In this document: piece after piece, positions 8,331-16,291 of the stretch
Layout: each line of letters opens with the position of its first letter
Position numbering within the stretch: position 1 is the stretch's first letter
Assembly: GCF_014635325.1 (NCBI RefSeq)
Contig: NZ_BMCT01000005.1
Coordinates: 124,001-188,000, forward strand
Origin: Azorhizobium oxalatiphilum
GTDB taxonomy: Bacteria; Pseudomonadota; Alphaproteobacteria; Rhizobiales; Xanthobacteraceae
DNA length: 64,000 nt
Direction of reading: 5' to 3'
Position numbers and translations under genes: made by a program
Notes under the pieces: generated by a model
What the model was told of the DNA's origin: nothing
Seen by the model: the letters and a program-made list of their open reading frames with translations, nothing else
The model's database searches: none

Positions 8331-10421
8331 TCACGCGGCGCGAACCGTCGCGAGGAATTGCTGCATCTGGCCTTCCAGCCGGCGGGCCTGCTCGGTGAGA
8401 GCGCCGGACGCGCTCAGCACCTCGGAGGCGGCCATGCCGGTTTCGTCGGCGGTGCGGGCCACGTCGGAGATGTGGCCGGTGACGGAGTTGGTGCCGGTGG
8501 CGGCCTGATCCACGTTGCGCACGATCTCGCGGGTGGCGACACCCTGCTGCTCCACGGCGGCGGAGATGGAGGATGCCACGTCGTTCATCTGCCGGATCTG
8601 CGCGCCGACCCCCTGGATCACCATCACGGCTTCCTTGGTGGTGGCCTGGATGGCGCCGATCTGGCTCTCGATCTCTTCGGTGGCCTTGGCGGTCTGGGTG
8701 GCCAGAGCCTTCACTTCGGAGGCGACCACCGCGAAGCCCTTGCCGGCATCGCCAGCACGCGCCGCCTCGATGGTGGCGTTGAGGGCCAGAAGATTGGTCT
8801 GCTCGGCGATGGTGGAGATGAGGCCCACCACATGGCCGATCTTACCGGCGGCATCGGCCAGATCCTGGATCACCGAGCCGGTCTTCTCGGCTTCCTGCAC
8901 GGCGCTCACCGACATCTTGGCCGACTGCTGCACCTGACGGGCGATCTCATCCACGGAGGAGCCCAGCTCTTCCGCCGAGGAGGCGACCATCACCACGTTG
9001 GTGGAGGCTTCCTCCGCCGCCGCAGCGACGGCGGTGGACTGGCTGGAGGTCTTCTCGGCGGCGCTGGCCATGCGGCTCGCGGTGCTCTGGAGCTGCTGCG
9101 AGGAGGAGGCGACGGTGCCGATGATGCTGCCCACTTCGCGCTCGAAGTCGGAGGCCAGCTGCTGCATGGCGCGCCGACGCTCGGCTTCCGCTTCCGTGCG
9201 CTGACGGGCGGCGGCGGCCTCCATCTCGCGGTTGCGGGTCAGGCTCTCCTTGAACACCAGCAGGGCCTTCGCCATGGCGCCGATCTCGTCGCGGCGCTCG
9301 GCGCCGGGGATGTGGGCGTCGAGGTCGCCGGCGGCCACATCGGTCATGGCGGTGGTCAGCTGGGAGATGGGGCGGGTGACGCGGCGGATGACCACCAGCA
9401 GGCCGACGATGGTGAGGACGACGGCGAACACCAGCACGGCGCCATAGAGGAAGAGGTTGCGCAGGGCGGTCTTCTCATGCGCCGTGGCGGCGGTGACGCT
9501 GGCCTTGATGGCGCCCATGGCCACGTCGGAGAAGACGTTCTGCACCTGGCTGGCGGCACGCCAGTCGTTGAGCGGGATGCCGGCGGCCTTGCCGTTGCGC
9601 AGGTTGGCGAGCATGCCGTCGCGCTGGGTCTTGAAGGCGCCGCCGTAATAGGCGGTGTCGGCGGACTTGATCAGCGAGACCAGCGCCGCGGGGGTGTTGT
9701 CCGCCTCGGCCACCGCGAGCACGGGCTTCCATCCGGCGAGCGTGCGGCCGTCGAGATCCGTGACCTGGCGGTCTTCCTCCGGCTTGAAGGGGCGCTCGGC
9801 GCCCACCACGGAATTCAGCAGGCCGTTGACGCTGCCCACATAGGAGCGCACGTCCCAGGCCATGGTGCGGGCGAGGATGAACTGCGACAGCGTGGGATCG
9901 TTCTCCCGCATGCCGTCCTCGGCGGTGTCGAGGAAGCGCTCCATGGTGGCCATGAGGCGGCCGCCGTCGTCATTGATGCGCTTGGACAGGCCCGCCTCGC
10001 GCTGGGCGAGGGGCAGGGGGAGGTTGCGGTCGGCGGCCTCGCGCTGCTTGTCCATATTGGCGAACTGGCTGCGCAGATCCTTGCCCAGCGCCGAGAGCTT
10101 GGGGTCGGTCTCGTCTTCCAGCTTGGCGAAGGCGGCGGTCATGGCGGTGGTGGCGATCTTGCGCCGCTCCGCCATCTGGTCGCGCTGGGCCGCGGCATAG
10201 CCGCCGTCCACGTTCAGCAGGGCCACCATGGAGCCGCGCTCCAGCCGGAACACGGAGAGCGCTTCCAGCACGTCCATCTCCACCGCCGCGAAGGCATTCG
10301 CCCGGCGCGCGCCGTCATAGGCCTGCTTGGCCGCATGGAGCGACAGCGCGCACATCACGATGATGACGCCGCTCATGAGGCAGAAAAGGGAGATAAGCGC
10401 GGACCGGATGGTGATGACCAT
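8331..10421 (-). CDS. Methyl-accepting chemotaxis protein
   Basis: 696 residues. Inner-membrane chemoreceptor signalling to CheA/CheW. Layout: TM1 about 7-28; a large periplasmic sensor about 30-325 that looks all-helical, with conserved FRLERGSMVALLN near its start (similar to nitrate/nitrite-sensing NIT-like or helical-bundle sensors, not certain); TM2 about 325-347 (LFLYGAVLVFAVVLTIVGLL); HAMP about 348-400; coiled-coil signalling domain to the end with the hairpin tip EQTNLLALNATIEAARAGDA. No other chemotaxis gene is nearby, so it is an orphan receptor. Ligand unknown. Confidence 0.93.
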   Translation of the reverse strand: MVITIRSALISLFCLMSGVIIVMCALSLHAAKQAYDGARRANAFAAVEMDVLEALSVFRLERGSMVALLNVDGGYAAAQRDQMAERRKIATTAMTAAFAKLEDETDPKLSALGKDLRSQFANMDKQREAADRNLPLPLAQREAGLSKRINDDGGRLMATMERFLDTAEDGMRENDPTLSQFILARTMAWDVRSYVGSVNGLLNSVVGAERPFKPEEDRQVTDLDGRTLAGWKPVLAVAEADNTPAALVSLIKSADTAYYGGAFKTQRDGMLANLRNGKAAGIPLNDWRAASQVQNVFSDVAMGAIKASVTAATAHEKTALRNLFLYGAVLVFAVVLTIVGLLVVIRRVTRPISQLTTAMTDVAAGDLDAHIPGAERRDEIGAMAKALLVFKESLTRNREMEAAAARQRTEAEAERRRAMQQLASDFEREVGSIIGTVASSSQQLQSTASRMASAAEKTSSQSTAVAAAAEEASTNVVMVASSAEELGSSVDEIARQVQQSAKMSVSAVQEAEKTGSVIQDLADAAGKIGHVVGLISTIAEQTNLLALNATIEAARAGDAGKGFAVVASEVKALATQTAKATEEIESQIGAIQATTKEAVMVIQGVGAQIRQMNDVASSISAAVEQQGVATREIVRNVDQAATGTNSVTGHISDVARTADETGMAASEVLSASGALTEQARRLEGQMQQFLATVRAA

Positions 10422-10472
10422 GACACACCCACTGAGTGCAATGTGGGTGGACGCTTACATCCGTAGCTTGCG

Positions 10473-10499
10473 TTGGACTTGCATAGTCGGCGGTATAAT
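10473..10499 (+). promoter_or_regulatory. Possible promoter upstream of the Nif11-like gene
   Basis: A perfect TATAAT lies at 10494-10499. The best -35 match is TTGGAC at 10473-10478, but the spacer is only 15 bp, shorter than ideal. It would transcribe toward the small gene at 10686 with a leader of about 180 nt. Tentative. Confidence 0.3.
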
Positions 10500-10685
10500 T
10501 CTCCCGCACCGCAACGCGGGTTGTGGCTGAAAACGCGGAAAAACAAGGATTGCGAAGGGTTTCCCGTGTCTTTGCGGAAGATCGGCGCTGACGCATCCGT
10601 GAAGATGCGGCCAACTTTCGACAGGGAGGAACTGTGCCGTGGCGGCGGCCGTTTATCCCGAAACGGCCAACACAGGAGAAGCCGC

Positions 10686-10937
10686 ATGTCCGACGCCGAC
10701 CTCCAGCGCCTGAAGGCTGACGCCTCGGGCAACACCGGCCTTGCCGAAGTGCTGATGGAAGCCCTTCCGGGTTTCGCCGCGCCCGAAGACGCGGTGAATT
10801 TCCTCGAAACGCGCGGGTTCCACATTTCCACCCGCGAGCTGACCGCCGCCGCCGCCGAGGAGGCGCGTCAGGATACGCGCATCGGCAAGGATGAGGGCGC
10901 CTATGGCGCGCTGCTGCGCTTCATGTCGGAGCGGTGA
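10686..10937 (+). CDS. Small Nif11-like domain protein
   Basis: 83 residues from ATG 10686, which follows CAGGAGAAGCCGC. The pattern resembles the Nif11 domain: an N-terminal helix (MSDADLQRLKADASGN), a central LAEVLMEALPGFAAPEDAVNFLETRGF and the HISTRELTAAAAEEA helix, matching the usual A-(x)-GF-x(I/F)-(S/T)-x-(D/R)EL layout. Nif11 proteins occur beside nitrogenase genes or as leader sequences of modified peptides; no lanthionine or other modifying enzyme and no nif gene is in this window. No double-glycine cleavage site or Cys-rich core is visible. Function unknown; the family call is moderate. Confidence 0.6.
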   Translation: MSDADLQRLKADASGNTGLAEVLMEALPGFAAPEDAVNFLETRGFHISTRELTAAAAEEARQDTRIGKDEGAYGALLRFMSER

Positions 10938-10947
10938 GGGCACCCTC

Positions 10948-12300
10948 TCAGAGGATGGTGCCCTTCAGGAACAGGTAGGCGACGCTGAAATAGATGACGA
11001 GACCCGTCACATCCACCAGCGTCGCCACGAAGGGCGCGGAGGCGCTCGCCGGGTCGAAGCCCACCCGCTTCAGGATGAAGGGCAGCATGGAGCCGGCCAG
11101 CGAGCCGAAGGTCACGATGCCCACCAGCGCCGCCGCGATGGTCACGGCCAGCAACTGCCAGTGCGGGCCATAGTCGAACAGGCCCAGCCCCTGCCAGAGC
11201 ATGATGCGCACCATGCCGAGCACGCCGAGGATGGCGCCCAGCATCATGCCGGTGGGAATCTCGCGCACCGCCACCCGGAACCAGTCCTTCAGCCGCACCT
11301 GATGCAGCGCCAGCGCGCGGATGATCAGGGAGGTGGCCTGCGAGCCGGAATTGCCGCCCGAGCTCATGACGAGGGGCACGAACAGGGCCAGCACGATCGC
11401 CTTTTCCAGCTCGTCGGAGAAGGCCTGCATGGCGCTCGCCGTGAACATCTCCGAGATGAACAGGATGCACAGCCAGCCGGCGCGCTTCTTGATCATCTCC
11501 GCGAAGGTGATCTGCATGTAGGGCTCGTCGATGGCCTCCATGCCGCCCATGCGCTGCACGTCCTCGGTCTGGTCCTCGATCATGGCGTCGATGACGTCGT
11601 CGAAGGTGCAGATGCCGATGAGGTGGCCGGTTGAATCCACCACCGGAATGGCCAGCAGATCGTATTTGGCGATCAGGCGCGCCACGTCCTCGCTGGAGGC
11701 CAGCGGCGTTGTGGTGATGGGCGCATAGGGCTGCGCCACGGAGGTGATCGGCGCGTCCGGCGCACCCGAGATCAGCCGCCGCAGGGTGACGGTGGACTGC
11801 AGGCGCTTCGTCACCGGGTCCAGCACATAGATGGCGTAGATGGTCTCGCGGGTGCGCTCCACGGCGCGCACATGCTCCAGCGTCCGCTCCACCGTCCAGT
11901 TGGCCGGCACGGTGACGAACTCCGTGGTCATCAGGCTGCCGGCGGTGTCTTCCGGATAGGTCAGCAGATGGGTGATGGCGGCGCGCGTTTCGGGGCTGAG
12001 TCGGGCTTCGAGGGCCGTGCGGGTATCCGCATTCACCCAGCGCAGCATGTCGGCGGCGCGGTCGGCGGACATGCCTTCCAGCAGCGCCACCGCCTTGTCG
12101 GCGGGCACCTGCTCCAGCACTTCGGACGCCCATTCGAAGGTGGGCAGGTCGAGCACGTCCACCGCCCATTCCAGCGGCAGGCGCTCGACGAATTCGGCCG
12201 ATTCCTTCGGCCCCTTACCGTTCAGATATTCGACCGTATCGGCCACGTGGGCGCGGCTGATGCGCGGCTGAGCCGCCGGAAAGCTGATGATCTCGGACAT
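10948..12300 (-). CDS. mgtE: Magnesium transporter MgtE
   Basis: 450 residues. Homodimeric Mg2+ channel of the inner membrane, gated by its cytosolic part. Order: N-terminal superhelical domain (about 15-130, LEGMSADRAADMLRWVNAD), a CBS pair (about 135-260, with YPEDTAGSLMTTEFVTVP and IPVVDSTGHLIGICTFDDVI), a plug helix, then five membrane helices (about 285-450). The conserved pore region PLVMSSGGNSGSQATSLIIR is intact. It is a single gene, convergent with the Nif11-like gene. No M-box or other Mg-sensing leader could be recognised upstream. Confidence 0.95.
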   Translation of the reverse strand: MSEIISFPAAQPRISRAHVADTVEYLNGKGPKESAEFVERLPLEWAVDVLDLPTFEWASEVLEQVPADKAVALLEGMSADRAADMLRWVNADTRTALEARLSPETRAAITHLLTYPEDTAGSLMTTEFVTVPANWTVERTLEHVRAVERTRETIYAIYVLDPVTKRLQSTVTLRRLISGAPDAPITSVAQPYAPITTTPLASSEDVARLIAKYDLLAIPVVDSTGHLIGICTFDDVIDAMIEDQTEDVQRMGGMEAIDEPYMQITFAEMIKKRAGWLCILFISEMFTASAMQAFSDELEKAIVLALFVPLVMSSGGNSGSQATSLIIRALALHQVRLKDWFRVAVREIPTGMMLGAILGVLGMVRIMLWQGLGLFDYGPHWQLLAVTIAAALVGIVTFGSLAGSMLPFILKRVGFDPASASAPFVATLVDVTGLVIYFSVAYLFLKGTIL

Positions 12301-12588
12301 CTGGGGCTCTCCCCCGCGCGGTGCTGCTGGATGACGCCGCGATCAGGTACCGGAGGATGCCGCTCCGGCGAGCCCGTGGAGCGCCGAGGCGGCATTAAGC
12401 TCAAAGTGGCGCGCCTGACAATAGCACCATTTTCGGAAGCCTGGCCGTGACCATGGGGCACGCTGCTTTCGCCCGCAGCGATGAGCCGCGAATTTTACAC
12501 AGCCTGATGGGGCCGACCTGAGCTTTGCGGGGAACGCGAGCGGGCGCGCAGCGTTGTCATTTACGAAAAACCAAAAGGAGGACCAGCC

Positions 12589-12666
12589 ATGCGTGGCTTT
12601 GTGCTTTGGCTTCTCGGTGTGCCGTTCTCGGTAATCGTCCTGCTTTACTTGTTCAACGTGCTCTGA
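12589..12666 (+). CDS. 25-residue single-span membrane peptide
   Basis: ATG 12589 follows a strong ribosome-binding site, AAAAGGAGGACCAGCC. The product starts MRGFVLWLLGVPFSVIVLLY and ends LFNVL: one positive residue near the N-terminus, then an almost continuous hydrophobic helix. The strong site, the composition and my recollection of similar tiny peptides in Hyphomicrobiales argue that it is real. It probably lies in the inner membrane. It sits between mgtE and a glycosyltransferase gene, both on the opposite strand. Role unknown. Confidence 0.65.
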   Translation: MRGFVLWLLGVPFSVIVLLYLFNVL

Positions 12667-12690
12667 CGCCCGTTCGCAGGGCATCTTGGC

Positions 12691-13833
12691 TCACGCCGGC
12701 CCCTGCCGTCCGAACAGGCGGCGGAAGCCGGCGCGCAGCCGCATCTCCATCAGAAGCGCCATCGCGCGCGCCGTTTCCATCTTGAGCTGGCCCGGTTCAA
12801 GAGGGCGCGGCATGAGAAGGGGGCTCAAGCCCTCCAGCGTCGCCCAGATCTGCGGAAAGCCCGGCATGGCCGCCAGCTTGAACGCATCCACGGGTGACAG
12901 CTTCAGCGGCCCGGTCCAGTTGGTGACGTTCCATAGCTGGCCGCCCGCATGGGCCTTGCGCAGCGTACGGCGCAGGCGGGCCCGGCGCACCACCTGTCCC
13001 ACCGGCTCCAGATCCATCACCCCATAGAGGGACTTGCCCTCGTTCCAGGCGCGGAAGCCGGCGCCGATGCCGTCCGTTCCCTGCCAGGACGCCTTCACCA
13101 GCACGTCGGGATCCTGCCGCACGATGCTGCCCGCGCGGCGCAGGGATGTGACCAGCCCCCGGCCGGAGCCGGCCGGCAACGTGGGCACACCGCCGGCGGC
13201 CACATAGGCATCCACCACCACGGCCAGACTGGCGCAGGACGCCTCGCGATGGGTCGGCCAGGGATTGTCCGCGACCGTATCGATGCGATGGTCGATCTCG
13301 GCGATGAGGCGGGCATAACGCTGGGCGAGCTGGTAGCGCGTCCAGAGCGCGGGCGGGATGGACTGCGTATCGTCCATCTCCACGCGCCCGGCGACGGCAT
13401 CCGCGCCCATGCCGATGGTGGCGAGATTGGCGGCCACCCAGTTGGGGGCGGGCCGTGCGTCGGCCTCGGTGGTCAGGATGATGCCCTTGGGCATGCCGGA
13501 GGTCACGTAGAGGGAGGCGGCGGCATCCATCACATGGCGGCGTGCCCATGCGGCGCCGTCGCGCTCGGGCGGCAGCTCGATGGACAGGATGCGCAGGGGC
13601 AGGGGGAGCGTCTCGCCGGCCTTGATGGCCACCTGCTCGGTGCGATCGGTGCAGCCGTGCAGCAGCAGGATGGTGGCGAAGTCCGGCGCGTCGCGCTGGG
13701 CGCACAGGGCGTTGAGGCAGTCCATCAGGCGGGCTTCCTCGTTGCGCACGGGGATGGCCACGATCGCCCGCGGTGCGGTCAGCACCCGGCGCGATGGCGC
13801 AACCACGCGAAACGACAACGGGCCGTCTGTCAT
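12691..13833 (-). CDS. Family 2 glycosyltransferase
   Basis: 380 residues from ATG 13833 (MTDGPLSFRVVAPSRR). A GT-A fold is indicated by RAIVAIPVRNEEARLMDCLN, an ILLLHGCTDRTEQ loop, and the metal-binding acidic motif in ILTTEADARPAPNWVAAN. The later HREASCASLAVVVDAYVAAG and the GTDGIGAGFRAWNEGKSLYG stretch resemble glycosyltransferases acting on polyprenyl-linked or sugar-acceptor substrates, but the acceptor is not recognisable. No membrane span is evident. The gene ends 25 bp from the 25-residue peptide gene on the other strand. The Arg-rich C-terminus (RLRAGFRRLFGRQGP) may contact membrane. Confidence 0.75.
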   Translation of the reverse strand: MTDGPLSFRVVAPSRRVLTAPRAIVAIPVRNEEARLMDCLNALCAQRDAPDFATILLLHGCTDRTEQVAIKAGETLPLPLRILSIELPPERDGAAWARRHVMDAAASLYVTSGMPKGIILTTEADARPAPNWVAANLATIGMGADAVAGRVEMDDTQSIPPALWTRYQLAQRYARLIAEIDHRIDTVADNPWPTHREASCASLAVVVDAYVAAGGVPTLPAGSGRGLVTSLRRAGSIVRQDPDVLVKASWQGTDGIGAGFRAWNEGKSLYGVMDLEPVGQVVRRARLRRTLRKAHAGGQLWNVTNWTGPLKLSPVDAFKLAAMPGFPQIWATLEGLSPLLMPRPLEPGQLKMETARAMALLMEMRLRAGFRRLFGRQGPA

Positions 13834-14262
13834 CTGCTGCCTGTCCCGGGGACCATGCCCCGGCCCTCCGCCTCGCTGCATCCTAGCCGTATCTCGTCAT
13901 GCCGACTTGATCCTTTTAAGCGAAATCGGATCGGCGCGGGCCTCTGTCAAGCCTTCGGGCCGCCTGCGCAACCAGAAGGCGCAGGGATTGGGCACCCGAT
14001 TCCCTCCGCAATGCCACCCACGCGGGCGGCTGCTCGCGCGGAAGGCATGCTTTTCTGCCTAACCACCCTTGGTCGCGCGGGGCTTGCGCCAAAACATGCC
14101 TATGATTCAGGCAATTGTTCAGAATGATGGCGATTTTGGCAGAGGTGCATGCCGCCGGATGGGGCGAGGGTGCGTATTTTCGGGCGGCCGGGGGCTGGCA
14201 CGCTGCTTGCTCTACTCGCTCTGGTTGGCACCGCGCCAGCCATACAGAAGGGGAGAGAGCGC
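13834..14262. other. Intergenic region upstream of urtA
   Basis: Non-coding leader between the divergent glycosyltransferase and urtA. It holds the sigma-54 promoter at 14195-14211 and an AT-richer stretch around 14090-14150. A GGTGCA half-site, similar to one arm of NtrC sites, lies at 14144-14149; no full dyad was found. Confidence 0.6.
14195..14211 (+). promoter_or_regulatory. Sigma-54 (RpoN) promoter of urtA
   Basis: CTGGCACGCTGCTTGCT matches the consensus YTGGCACG-N4-TTGCW at every fixed position, with GG and GC exactly 10 bp apart. Transcription would start around 14222, about 40 nt ahead of the urtA ATG. Sigma-54 control by NtrC under nitrogen limitation is usual for urea uptake genes, so the placement makes sense. 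Confidence 0.85.
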
Positions 14263-15561
14263 ATGTTTGGTTTGCTGGGAAAAGCGACCAAAAGCCTGGG
14301 GGTACTGGCGGCGGCGGCCGCGCTGGCGGGGACGGTGAGCACCGCTTCCGCGCAGGAGACGATCAAGGTGGGCGTGCTGCATTCGCTCTCCGGCACCATG
14401 GCGATCAGCGAGACCACGCTGAAGGACGCCGTGCTGATGATGATCGAGGAGCAGAACAAGAAGGGCGGCGTGCTCGGCAAGAAGCTGGAAGCCGTCGTCG
14501 TCGATCCGGCCTCCAACTGGCCGCTGTTCGCCGAGAAGGCGCGCGAGCTGATCACCAAGGACAAGGTCTCCGTGGTGTTCGGCTGCTGGACCTCGGTGAG
14601 CCGCAAGTCCGTGCTCCCGGTGTTCAAGGAGCTGAACTCGATCCTGTTCTACCCCGTCCAGTATGAGGGCGAGGAGAGCGAGCGGAACGTCTTCTACACC
14701 GGCGCCGCGCCGAACCAGCAGGCGATCCCGGCGGTGGACTACCTCGCCAAGGAAGAGAAGGTGCAGCGCTGGGTGCTGGAAGGCACCGACTACGTTTATC
14801 CGCGCACCACCAACAAGATCCTGCGTGCCTACCTGATCGCCAAGGGCGTGAAGGAAGAGGACATCATGGAGAACTACACGCCGTTCGGCTTCGCCGACTG
14901 GCAGACGGAAGTGGCCAAGATCAAGCAGTTCGGCTCCGCCGGCAAGAAGACCGCCGTGGTCTCCACCATCAACGGTGACGCCAACGTGCCCTTCTACAAG
15001 GAACTGGGCAACCAGGGCATCAAGGCCACCGACATTCCGGTCGTCGCCTTCTCCGTGGGCGAGGAAGAGCTGGCCGGCATCGATACGAAGCCCCTCGTCG
15101 GCCATCTGGCCGCGTGGAACTACTTCGAGTCGATCAAGACCCCCGAGAACGAGGCCTTCATCAAGGCGTGGCAGGCGTTCACCAAGAACCCGAAGCGCGT
15201 GACCAACGATCCCATGGAGGCCACCTATATCGGCTTCAACATGTGGGTGAAGGCGGTGGAGAAGGCCGGCACGGTGGATCCGGACAAGGTGATCGCCACC
15301 CTGCCGGGCACCAAGCAGGCCAACCTCACGGGCGGCGTCTCTGAGATGCTGCCGAACCACCACATCACCAAGCCCGTCTTCATCGGCGAGATCGAGGACA
15401 ACGGCCAGTTCAACGTGGTGTGGAAGACCGAAGGTCTGGTGCCGGGCGAAGCCTGGTCGAAGTTCCTGGAAGGCTCCAAGAACCTCGTTGCCGATTGGGT
15501 GAAGTACAATTGCGGCAACTACGACACCACCAAGAACGCCTGCCTCGGCGCGACGAAGTGA
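14263..15561 (+). CDS. urtA: Urea ABC transporter substrate-binding protein UrtA
   Basis: 432 residues from ATG 14263 (AAGGGGAGAG ribosome-binding site). Signal peptide about 1-30 (ending STASAQ). The mature protein is a type 1 periplasmic binding protein: ETIKVGVLHSLSGTMAISE, FGCWTSVSRKSVLPVFKELN, LFYPVQYEGEESE and YVYPRTTNKILR are UrtA signatures that separate it from amino-acid binders. It captures urea (or short amides) in the periplasm for UrtBCDE. Codons open upstream of 14263 belong to the promoter region and are not coding. It is separated from urtB by an unusual 730-bp repeat-filled gap. Confidence 0.96.
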   Translation: MFGLLGKATKSLGVLAAAAALAGTVSTASAQETIKVGVLHSLSGTMAISETTLKDAVLMMIEEQNKKGGVLGKKLEAVVVDPASNWPLFAEKARELITKDKVSVVFGCWTSVSRKSVLPVFKELNSILFYPVQYEGEESERNVFYTGAAPNQQAIPAVDYLAKEEKVQRWVLEGTDYVYPRTTNKILRAYLIAKGVKEEDIMENYTPFGFADWQTEVAKIKQFGSAGKKTAVVSTINGDANVPFYKELGNQGIKATDIPVVAFSVGEEELAGIDTKPLVGHLAAWNYFESIKTPENEAFIKAWQAFTKNPKRVTNDPMEATYIGFNMWVKAVEKAGTVDPDKVIATLPGTKQANLTGGVSEMLPNHHITKPVFIGEIEDNGQFNVVWKTEGLVPGEAWSKFLEGSKNLVADWVKYNCGNYDTTKNACLGATK

Positions 15562-16291
15562 GTGTCTGCGTACGCCTGAGCGTCTGATCAGGGCGGGGCG
15601 TCTCGGCCGGATTTGGCCGGGCAGCGCCGCCGGGTGCGAAATGCCCTCTCCCGCCCGAAACCGGCTCATGCCGGTTTCGGGGACAAGGTGCCGAAACCGG
15701 AAACATCCGGCTTGGGGGCTGAGGAGGGGGGAGGGGGTAATGCCCTCTCCGCTGGGCGCGCGGCGAAGCCCTCTCCCGCTTGCGGGGGAGGGTTGGGAGG
15801 GGGACCGCGCGCAGCGCGGTGGGGCGGCTTCGGTTGACTTGACCGCTGTGGCTCTTTTCCTTCCCGCATCCCGCCCGGTCCTGCCCCCTGCCTATCCCTC
15901 CCCCGCAAGCGGGAGAGGGGACCTGTCAGGCGAGCGGGGAGGGGGTTCTTGGTCGGGATGCCGCGAAACAGGGGGACATTCGCCTCCCTCGAACCCGTCA
16001 TGGCCGGGCTTGTCCCGGCCATCCACGCCCCGCGGCCAGGTGCGTCCCTGTGGCCGCGAACGGCGCGGGCCGGTCTCCATCATTCCGTCGGCTGTCGGCA
16101 CGGCGTGGATGCCCGGGACAAGCCCGGGCATGACGGTCGCGAAACACCAGGCCGCCCATGACGAACGGAGAGGGCGGAAGCTGGCAGCCGTACAGTGCCT
16201 GCGCCCTCCCATCCTCCCCCTACGGGTGAGGGAAAACGCGTAACGCATGCGCCTGAGCAACACGCCCGCGCGCTGAGGGGAAACATCCCGC
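15562..16291. repeat. 730-bp gap in the urt operon filled with dispersed repeats of families A and B
   Basis: No gene seen. Family A: an inverted-repeat module at about 15640-15735 (GAAACCGGCTCATGCCGGTTTC, split here as GAAACCGGCTCATGCCGGTT TC, then GAAACATCCGG), a CCCTCTCCCGCTTGCGGGGG core at about 15770-15805, and a reverse-oriented core CCCTCCCCCGCAAGCGGGAG at about 15896-15918. Family B: 15996-16136, arms GTCATGGCCGGGCTTGTCCC and CCCGGGACAAGCCCGGGCAT. The hairpins after urtA could stabilise or end its transcript and so set the ratio of binding protein to permease. Confidence 0.8.

Noticed and set aside
8358-10466. 702-codon frame on the plus strand opposite the chemotaxis gene
   Set aside because: Gly/His/Ala-rich shadow of a clear chemoreceptor, no motif.
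10473-10685. Upstream extension of the Nif11-like frame
   Set aside because: The first about 70 codons cover a promoter-like region and have no family similarity; ATG 10686 has a good ribosome-binding site.
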